Source: an uncultured Collinsella sp.
GTDB lineage: Bacteria > Actinomycetota > Coriobacteriia > Coriobacteriales > Coriobacteriaceae
Assembly (NCBI GenBank): GCA_902493545.1
Contig: CABUQI010000033.1
Location: forward strand, 1 to 11,177
Length of the DNA: 11,177 nucleotides
Direction of reading: 5' to 3'
The notes under the pieces are model-generated. The model ran no database searches and had not been told where the DNA came from. It was given only the letters and a program-made list of their open reading frames with translations. Below are positions 6,894-11,177 of this stretch, in pieces. How positions within the stretch are numbered: the stretch's first letter is position 1; each line of letters starts with the position of its first letter. A program made the position numbers and the translations under genes.

Positions 6894-7964
6894 ATGTCGC
6901 TCGTTCTGGATATTAAGAAACGTTATCCCGGGTTTGTGCTCGACATGCAGCTTGAGGCCGGCGAGGAGCGCGTGGCCTTGCTCGGTGCCTCCGGATGTGG
7001 CAAGAGCTGCACACTGCGCTGCATTGCCGGCGTGGAGACGCCCGACGAGGGCAAGATCGTCGTCAACGGCGTGACCTTTTTTGACTCGGCGGTTGGCATC
7101 AACCTGTCACCCCAGGAGCGAAAATGCGCCCTGTTGTTCCAAAACTATCAGCTGTTTCCCAACATGACGGTGGCCGATAACGTATGCGCCGGTGTAAAGG
7201 ATGCTGGCGACGCCGCCGCGCGCAAAAAGCTCGCCGAGCGCTATCTGGGCATTTTCGGTCTGGCCGATTTTGTCGATCGCTACCCCGCGCGACTCTCGGG
7301 CGGGCAGCAGCAACGCGTGGCGCTTGCCCGTATGGTGGCGGCGCACCCGGGCATTTTTATGTTCGACGAGCCCATGAGCGCACTCGATGCGTATCTCAAG
7401 AGCGCGCTTGAGCAAAACATGCTCGACCTGTTCGACGTCTGCAACCGTACCGTGCTCTATGTGAGCCACGACATCGACGAAGCGTGCCGCCTGTGTCAGC
7501 GCATCTGCGTGATGCACGACGGGCATGTTGAGGAGATTGGCTCCATCGAGGACGTGGACCGTCGTCCGCAGACGCTGGCGGCACTGCGCCTGACGGGCTG
7601 CAAGAACACAAGCCGGGCGCGCAAGATCGGCGACGAAGAAGTTGAGGCCCTCGACTGGGGCATGACCTTTAACGTGGGTCGCGAGGTTCCCGATGATGTG
7701 GCGTACCTGGGCATTCGCGCAAGCTACTTCCATGTTGACAATCGCGCGGAGCGGGGCCGCAACAGCTATGATTTGCACGTGGCCCGTGTGAGCGATTCGC
7801 GCTTTGAGCGGCTGGTGCTGCTGGACGTGCCGCGCGTCGATGCGCCCACACGTCTGCAGTGGAAGGTCAACAAGGTGGGCGTGCCTGTCGACGAGCTGCC
7901 GCAAGCAGGCGAGACGCTGCGCATGCACTTCGATGCGAGTAAGATCCATTTGGTTTGTCGATAG
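6894..7964 (+). CDS. modC: Molybdate ABC transporter ATP-binding protein ModC
   Basis: Hydrolyses ATP on the cytoplasmic side to drive molybdate uptake through ModB. The 356-residue protein has a complete ATPase domain: Walker A GASGCGKS (31-38), Q-loop LLFQNYQLFPN (80-90, Q83), signature LSGGQQQR (134-141), Walker B IFMFDEP (154-160), D-loop SALD (162-165) and switch histidine H192. Residues from about 230 to the end form a beta-rich C-terminal domain, where ModC proteins carry a molybdate-sensing Mop-type domain; here its sequence is diverged. The start at 6894 is set by GGAGG at the end of modB, so translation is probably coupled. A terminator follows 11 bases after the stop. Other anion importers have similar ATPases, but the modAB neighbours settle the assignment. 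Confidence 0.94.
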   Translation: MSLVLDIKKRYPGFVLDMQLEAGEERVALLGASGCGKSCTLRCIAGVETPDEGKIVVNGVTFFDSAVGINLSPQERKCALLFQNYQLFPNMTVADNVCAGVKDAGDAAARKKLAERYLGIFGLADFVDRYPARLSGGQQQRVALARMVAAHPGIFMFDEPMSALDAYLKSALEQNMLDLFDVCNRTVLYVSHDIDEACRLCQRICVMHDGHVEEIGSIEDVDRRPQTLAALRLTGCKNTSRARKIGDEEVEALDWGMTFNVGREVPDDVAYLGIRASYFHVDNRAERGRNSYDLHVARVSDSRFERLVLLDVPRVDAPTRLQWKVNKVGVPVDELPQAGETLRMHFDASKIHLVCR

Positions 7965-7975
7965 CGCCGGGTAAT

Positions 7976-8010
7976 GCCGTCGGGGATATAAGCCTCGGCG
8001 GCTTTGTCTT
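7976..8010 (+). terminator. Intrinsic terminator after modABC
   Basis: A 10-base stem pairs GCCGTCGGGG (7976-7985) with CCTCGGCGGC (7993-8002), with two G-U pairs and a 7-base loop. TTTGTCTT (8003-8010) follows. It lies 11 bases beyond modC and closes the molybdate transport operon. Confidence 0.82.
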
Positions 8011-8067
8011 GCCGTTCGCCGAATGATGGATGACAAACTCTTATCAACACAGATAATTATTTATTAA

Positions 8068-8135
8068 ACGACGGCACACGACGCTGTCGTACGAATGTCA
8101 ACGGTGTTCGCATGGTCGACGACCGTTGATATAGT
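8068..8135 (+). promoter_or_regulatory. Candidate promoter and operator of the DCCP-like operon
   Basis: The likely promoter is TTCGCA (8107-8112), 17 bases, TATAGT (8130-8135). A long inverted repeat, ATGTCAACGGT (8095-8105) with ACCGTTGATAT (8122-8132), brackets it; it pairs over 11 positions with one G-T, and its arms cover the -35 upstream edge and the -10. Upstream, ACGACG occurs at 8068 and 8078, exactly 10 bases apart, and ACGAC-GCT-GTCGT (8078-8090) is a smaller palindrome. This looks like a regulated promoter bound by a dimeric protein. The regulator is not in the window and the site resembles nothing I can name. Transcription would start near 8142, about 24 bases before the first small reading frame. 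Confidence 0.5.
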
Positions 8136-8165
8136 TGACCTTAACTTGTAAAGGAGGGTGCGCAT

Positions 8166-8234
8166 ATGCCGCAGACGACATACATTCGCCGCGTTGCCGC
8201 GCGCGCCCTATATATGGCTCGGAGTCGCATATGA
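8166..8234 (+). CDS. Possible 22-residue leader peptide
   Basis: ATG 8166 follows a textbook Shine-Dalgarno sequence (AAGGAGG, 8151-8157) at 8-base spacing, one of the strongest in the window. The frame MPQTTYIRRVAARALYMARSRI is basic and ends in TGA at 8232-8234, overlapping the ATG of the next small frame (ATGA, 8231-8234). No family is recognised. It could be a leader peptide that controls the downstream genes, or the ribosome site could serve some other purpose. The quality of the ribosome site is the only real support. Confidence 0.35.
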   Translation: MPQTTYIRRVAARALYMARSRI

Positions 8235-8401
8235 GCAGGTATGTTCACGGCTCCGGGAGAGACGACGCACAACTAAATAATCAGCTGCAAAGCAGGTTCC
8301 CCAAAATTCCGGGTTTGAGCACGGCCGGGCAATCGCCGTCCGTCGTGCATCGATACCGCTGTTATCCGTTTTTGGTTCGAGAGGGGAACCGTCATGGCTG
8401 A
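8231..8401 (+). CDS. Possible 56-residue reading frame in the leader of the DCCP operon
   Basis: The ATG overlaps the stop of the 22-residue frame as ATGA and has CGGAG about 6 bases upstream. The frame runs to TGA at 8399-8401, overlapping by 8 bases the start of the first dehydratase-like gene (8394) in another frame. The product is hydrophilic and basic with no recognisable domain. Its third codon positions lack the strong G/C preference of neighbouring genes, which argues against a conserved protein. A hairpin with a 7-pair basal stem (8319-8325 with 8342-8348) lies inside it. It may only be an untranslated leader that happens to be open. Confidence 0.25.
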   Translation: MSRYVHGSGRDDAQLNNQLQSRFPKIPGLSTAGQSPSVVHRYRCYPFLVREGNRHG

Positions 8402-9677
8402 AGAATTTGATTTCCATCCGATGTGGGAGAGCCTCGGCATGAATCTTGCCGACCACGACATGCTGCTGGGCGCCGTGGGCCAGATGTACGGCGATATGTT
8501 CCTGACGCAGAATAATCGACCCAAGTCCACGTCCTACCTGGATTTTGTCGCCACCAACATCCACAGTGGCCGTATTAAGGAGATGCTCAACAAGAAGGAG
8601 GCCGGCGAGGCCACCAAGATCGTCGGTTCGTTCTGCGTCTACGTGCCCGAGGAGATCGTACTTGCCTGTGACGGCATTCCTGTGGGCCTGTGCTCGGGTG
8701 CCGACTGGGCGACCGACAAGGTCGAGGAGCATCTGCCGCGCAACACCTGTCCGCTCATTAAGAGCTTTGCCGGCTTTAAGCTGGGCGAGGTCTGCCCCTA
8801 CATTGAGTCGAGCGACCTGGTGGTGGGCGAGAACACCTGCGATGGCAAGAAGAAGGCCTACGAGTTCTTTGCCACGCAAAAGAACATGTACGTCATGGAT
8901 ATCCCCAACGTGCACGACGAGTCGACGCTCGTGACCTGGAAGGCCGAGGTCAAGAAGCTCGCGGCCAAGATCGAGGACGAGTGCGGCGTCAAGATTACGC
9001 CCGAGCGCCTGAAGGCTGCCACCCACGCCGTCAACGAGAAGCGTCGCGCCCTGCAGCGTCTGGCTGCGACCCGCGCTGCCGATCCGGCGCCCATCAGCGG
9101 TCTCGACAGCCTGCTGACCGTTCAGGCCGCCTTTATGGATGACACGCCGCGTCTGACCGGAGCCATTAACGATATGGCGGCTGAGTGCGAGCAGCGCGTT
9201 GAGGCTGGCGAGGGCGTGGCGCCCAAGGGCACCAAGCGCATCCTGTACACCGGTACGCCCATGGCCGTGCCCAACTGGAAACTGTTCAACCTTATCGAGA
9301 AGGCCGGCGGCGTTGTGGTAGGCGAGGAGTCCTGCACGGGCTCGCGCTACTACAAGGACCTGGTCGACGAGTCCGGTGAGACGGTCGACGAGATGCTCGA
9401 CGCCATCGCCGAGCGCTACTTTAAAATCAACTGCGCCGTCTTTACGCCCAACGACCAGCGTATGAAGGACATTGTCCAGATGGCCAAGGACCTGCATGCT
9501 GACGGTATCGTCGACGTGGCCCTGCAGTTCTGCACGCTCTACGAGATGGAGTCGTTTGCCGTGGAGAAGGCCGCCGAGGAGGCGGGCATCCCGTTTATGC
9601 ACATCACGACCGACTACGCCGGCGAGGATGCAGGCCAACTGCAAACCAGGATTGAGGCTTTCTTGGAAACCATTTAG
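8394..9677 (+). CDS. 2-hydroxyacyl-CoA dehydratase/double-cubane-cluster protein family (YjiM-like), paralogue 1
   Basis: Belongs to the HGD-D family (HgdB, BcrB/C, YjiM), whose members bind iron-sulfur clusters and receive electrons from a BadF/HgdC-type ATPase. The 427 residues show SFCVYVPEEIV (C81), NTCPLIKS (C119), GEVCPYIESSD (C134), GENTCDGKKKAYEFF (C149), GEESCTGSRYY (C314) and QFCTLYEMES (C380). The CDGKKK motif is typical, as I recall, of double-cubane cluster proteins (DCCP), which carry an [8Fe-9S] cluster and reduce small molecules; the physiological substrate of that group is unknown. At the TGxP turn it has Thr288 where paralogue 2 has Cys. It has about 39 more N-terminal residues than paralogue 2. 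ATG 8394 has GAGGGG seven bases upstream. A classical 2-hydroxyacyl-CoA dehydratase role is less likely, since the two subunits are close paralogues of the single-gene YjiM type and no CoA-transferase gene is near. Confidence 0.88.
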   Translation: MAEEFDFHPMWESLGMNLADHDMLLGAVGQMYGDMFLTQNNRPKSTSYLDFVATNIHSGRIKEMLNKKEAGEATKIVGSFCVYVPEEIVLACDGIPVGLCSGADWATDKVEEHLPRNTCPLIKSFAGFKLGEVCPYIESSDLVVGENTCDGKKKAYEFFATQKNMYVMDIPNVHDESTLVTWKAEVKKLAAKIEDECGVKITPERLKAATHAVNEKRRALQRLAATRAADPAPISGLDSLLTVQAAFMDDTPRLTGAINDMAAECEQRVEAGEGVAPKGTKRILYTGTPMAVPNWKLFNLIEKAGGVVVGEESCTGSRYYKDLVDESGETVDEMLDAIAERYFKINCAVFTPNDQRMKDIVQMAKDLHADGIVDVALQFCTLYEMESFAVEKAAEEAGIPFMHITTDYAGEDAGQLQTRIEAFLETI

Positions 9678-9695
9678 GGCTATATCCGTCCCGGC

Positions 9696-9796
9696 GGCTT
9701 CCCCAGGCATCCGATCTTGCCGTTCAAACCGTCGCTTGCGTACCAAAGTACGCGGCGACTCCTCTTTCACGGCAACCTCGGGCACCTGGGAAAGCC
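9696..9796 (+). repeat. Structured palindromic repeat, copy 1
   Basis: A 101-base imperfect palindrome lies 18 bases after the stop of the first dehydratase-like gene. Outer arms 9696-9707 and 9785-9796 pair at 11 of 12 positions. Next are TCCGA (9710-9714) with TCGGG (9778-9782), TTGCCGT (9717-9723) with ACGGCAA (9769-9775), GTCGC (9731-9735) with GCGAC (9755-9759), and an apical GCGTAC (9738-9743) with GTACGC (9748-9753) around the loop CAAA. No U-run follows, so it is not a standard terminator. It is about 85% identical by eye to the copy at 10999-11094. Confidence 0.85.
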
Positions 9797-9834
9797 GTCT
9801 CCTTGGTTGGTTAAAAGGTTTGTTAAGGAGTTAT

Positions 9835-10998
9835 ATGTCGGAAAATATTGAGCAGCCGTTGCCGCGCACGTTTGAGGAGTTCAACGAGCAGCGCAAGGCG
9901 GCGTTTATTCGCGTCAAGGATTATAAGCAGGCGGGTAATCGCCTGGTCGGCTTTTTGTGCAGCTATACGCCGCTCGAGATTATTGATGCCGCGGGGGCCG
10001 CAAGTGTCGCTCTGTGCGGTACGTCCGATGAGGTGATTCCCGAGGCCGAGAAGGTACTGCCGGCAAACCTCTGCCCGCTCATCAAATCGACGTACGGTTT
10101 CGCCTATTCGCAAAAGTGCCCGTTCACGTACTTTAGCGACATGATCATCGGCGAGACCACCTGCGACGGCAAGAAGAAGATGTACGAGCTACTCAACGAG
10201 CTCAAGCGCACGCACATTCTGCACTTGCCGCAGGGTCGCGATCGCGCCTACGAGCGCGAAGGCTGGTACGAGGAGTGCCGCCTGCTCAAGGAGGAGCTCG
10301 AGGGCTTCTACGGCATCACGATTACCGACGATGACCTGCGCGCCGCCGTCCGTCGTCGCAACCGCTTGCGTGCGGCCCAGCTCGAGATGTTTGCGCTGCA
10401 GGCCAACCAGCCGGCGGCCATGAGCGGCGTCGACCTGATGAGCACTATGTTTGCCGGTACGTTCAGCTTTGATATCGAGGCCTATACGCAGCAGCTGGAG
10501 CAAAAGGTTGCCAAGCTGCGCGAGGCCTACGACGCGGGCGAGCGCCCGGTCGCGGCGGATGCCAAGCGCATTCTGATCACCGGCTGCCCGGTGGGCGGCG
10601 TGATCAATAAGATCGGCCGCACCATCGAGTCCAACGGCGGCGTGGTCGTGTGCATGGACGACTGCTCGGGCGAGCGCACGGCGGCCATGATGATCGATCC
10701 GGAGGCTCCCGATATCCTGCGCGCGATTGCCGACCATTACCTGGACATCAACTGCTCGGTTATGACGCCCAACGACGGCCGTATGGACAACACCCTGGCC
10801 ATGTGCGAGAAGTACCACGTCGATGGCGTAGTGGAGAGCGTGCTCCAGGCGTGCCACACCTTCAACGTTGAGAGCGCGCGCATGCAGGAGGTCGTCGAGG
10901 GTGCGGGCATTCCGTACATGAAGATCGAGACCGACTACAGCAACGGCGACATGGGCCAGATCGAGACCCGCATCGCCGCCTTTATCGAGACGCTCTAG
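9835..10998 (+). CDS. 2-hydroxyacyl-CoA dehydratase/double-cubane-cluster protein family (YjiM-like), paralogue 2
   Basis: A 387-residue member of the same HGD-D family as the upstream gene, aligned along nearly its whole length but clearly diverged. Motifs in order: GFLCSYTPLEII (C42), C61, NLCPLIKS (C80), SQKCPFTYFSD (C95), GETTCDGKKKMYELL (C110), LITGCPVGGVINK (C251), DDCSGERT (C277), DINCSVMTPND (C307) and QACHTFNVES (C340). Eight cysteines are shared with paralogue 1 (42/81, 61/100, 80/119, 95/134, 110/149, 277/314, 307/347, 340/380). C251 and C273 are not. It most likely binds an [8Fe-9S] or two [4Fe-4S] clusters and acts in an ATP-driven low-potential reduction. ATG 9835 follows AAGGAG at a short 4-base spacing. 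It may form a heterodimer with paralogue 1 or be a homodimer with its own substrate; sequence does not decide. Confidence 0.88.
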   Translation: MSENIEQPLPRTFEEFNEQRKAAFIRVKDYKQAGNRLVGFLCSYTPLEIIDAAGAASVALCGTSDEVIPEAEKVLPANLCPLIKSTYGFAYSQKCPFTYFSDMIIGETTCDGKKKMYELLNELKRTHILHLPQGRDRAYEREGWYEECRLLKEELEGFYGITITDDDLRAAVRRRNRLRAAQLEMFALQANQPAAMSGVDLMSTMFAGTFSFDIEAYTQQLEQKVAKLREAYDAGERPVAADAKRILITGCPVGGVINKIGRTIESNGGVVVCMDDCSGERTAAMMIDPEAPDILRAIADHYLDINCSVMTPNDGRMDNTLAMCEKYHVDGVVESVLQACHTFNVESARMQEVVEGAGIPYMKIETDYSNGDMGQIETRIAAFIETL

Positions 10999-11094
10999 CT
11001 TCCTCAGGCACCGGATCTTGCCCCTCAAACCGTCGCTTGCGTACCCAAAGTGCGCTGCGCTCCTCTTTCGGGGCAATCTCCGGCACCTGAGAAA
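10999..11094 (+). repeat. Structured palindromic repeat, copy 2
   Basis: The same element as at 9696-9796, starting directly after the stop of the second dehydratase-like gene. Pairing arms are TTCCTCAGG (11000-11008) with CCTGAGAAA (11086-11094), one mismatch; CCGGA (11011-11015) with TCCGG (11079-11083); TTGCCCC (11018-11024) with GGGGCAA (11070-11076); and GCGTAC (11039-11044) with GTGCGC (11050-11055) around CCAAA. Differences from copy 1 fall largely in matched pairs, which keeps the stem intact. No U-run follows. Confidence 0.85.
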
Positions 11095-11152
11095 CCTAGA
11101 GCTAAGGCGCCTGAACGTGCCATGTCTTTGATGTTTAGATTGGGAGAGAGCC

Positions 11153-11177
11153 ATGATAGGGATCGGGATCGATATCG
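11153..11177 (+). CDS. Start of a probable BadF/HgdC-type activator ATPase (truncated by window edge)
   Basis: Only eight codons are visible, MIGIGIDI, after a GGGAGAGAG ribosome site (11142-11150). A short hydrophobic strand with alternating glycine and isoleucine leading to an aspartate (IGIDIGSTTTK in relatives) is how activators of the BadF/BadG/BcrA/HgdC ASKHA-fold family begin. YjiL and DCCP reductase are in this family. Such a gene is the expected partner of the two upstream proteins: a homodimeric [4Fe-4S] ATPase that injects electrons. The assignment depends on context as much as on these residues. Confidence 0.68.

Larger units (their letters stand above)
7965..8393. other. 429-base gene-poor region between modC and the DCCP operon
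   Basis: In order it holds the modABC terminator (7976-8010), an AT-rich patch (about 8041-8067), the repeat-framed promoter (8068-8135), a strong ribosome site with the 22-residue frame, and the 56-residue frame with an internal hairpin. About 250 bases separate the likely transcription start from the first certain gene, a long leader for this compact genome. I recognise no riboswitch class in it. Confidence 0.6.

Noticed and set aside
7107..8036. 309-codon minus-strand frame opposite modC
   Set aside because: Shadow of modC; it also runs through the modABC terminator.
8208..9785. 525-codon open frame on the minus strand opposite DCCP paralogue 1
   Set aside because: It is antisense to a gene with clear conserved motifs, is rich in Leu/Gly/Val/Asp repeats typical of mirrored codons, and runs into the palindromic repeat.
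9696..9834. Palindromic element read as an intrinsic terminator between the two DCCP genes
   Set aside because: No run of T follows either side of the hairpin on the plus strand, and the second gene has its own ribosome site soon after, so readthrough seems likely.
10189..11154. 321-codon minus-strand frame opposite paralogue 2
   Set aside because: Shadow of the real gene; no recognisable domain and no ribosome site that fits.
1..11177. CRISPR array, transposase, integrase, tRNA, rRNA or toxin-antitoxin genes
   Set aside because: No regularly spaced repeats, no mobile element proteins, no cloverleaf or rRNA-like sequence, and no recognisable toxin or antitoxin were seen.

Overview
The window reads as a high-GC chromosomal segment from an anaerobic actinobacterium. 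I would guess a Coriobacteriia gut commensal such as Collinsella. That guess rests on GC-rich codon use, strong Shine-Dalgarno sites, and paired molybdate and anaerobic iron-sulfur dehydratase-type genes; it is inference, not a database match. There is no phage, transposase, CRISPR array, tRNA or rRNA.

Left part (1-2340, minus strand): the 3'-truncated end of a YegS/BmrU-type diacylglycerol/lipid kinase gene, preceded by a CLC-type anion/proton antiporter gene whose motifs resemble the fluoride-exporting CLC-F clade. The two genes point the same way with an 86-base gap. The CLC gene diverges from moeA across about 210 bases, where -10-like boxes for the two directions overlap.

Centre (2551-8010, plus strand): a molybdenum block. 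moeA and a mogA/moaB-family gene sit 10 bases apart and insert molybdate into molybdopterin. They end at a clear intrinsic terminator. An AT-rich promoter region full of small inverted repeats then leads into modA-modB-modC, the molybdate ABC importer, which also ends at an intrinsic terminator. ModB is odd: about 200 residues with four cysteines lie between its signal peptide and its permease domain. Together the genes import molybdate and build molybdenum cofactor for enzymes not in this window.

Right part (8011-11177, plus strand): a 429-base gene-poor leader (7965-8393) contains a promoter framed by inverted and direct repeats and two tiny overlapping reading frames. It leads to two tandem, diverged 2-hydroxyacyl-CoA dehydratase/double-cubane-cluster-protein (DCCP, YjiM-like) genes. 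The first codons of a probable BadF/HgdC-type activator ATPase follow at the window edge. Just after each of the two dehydratase-like genes lies a copy of a roughly 96-100 base imperfect palindrome. The copies differ at several paired positions in a compensatory way, so the fold itself appears conserved. This repeated structured element and the paired DCCP system are the most interesting parts of the window.
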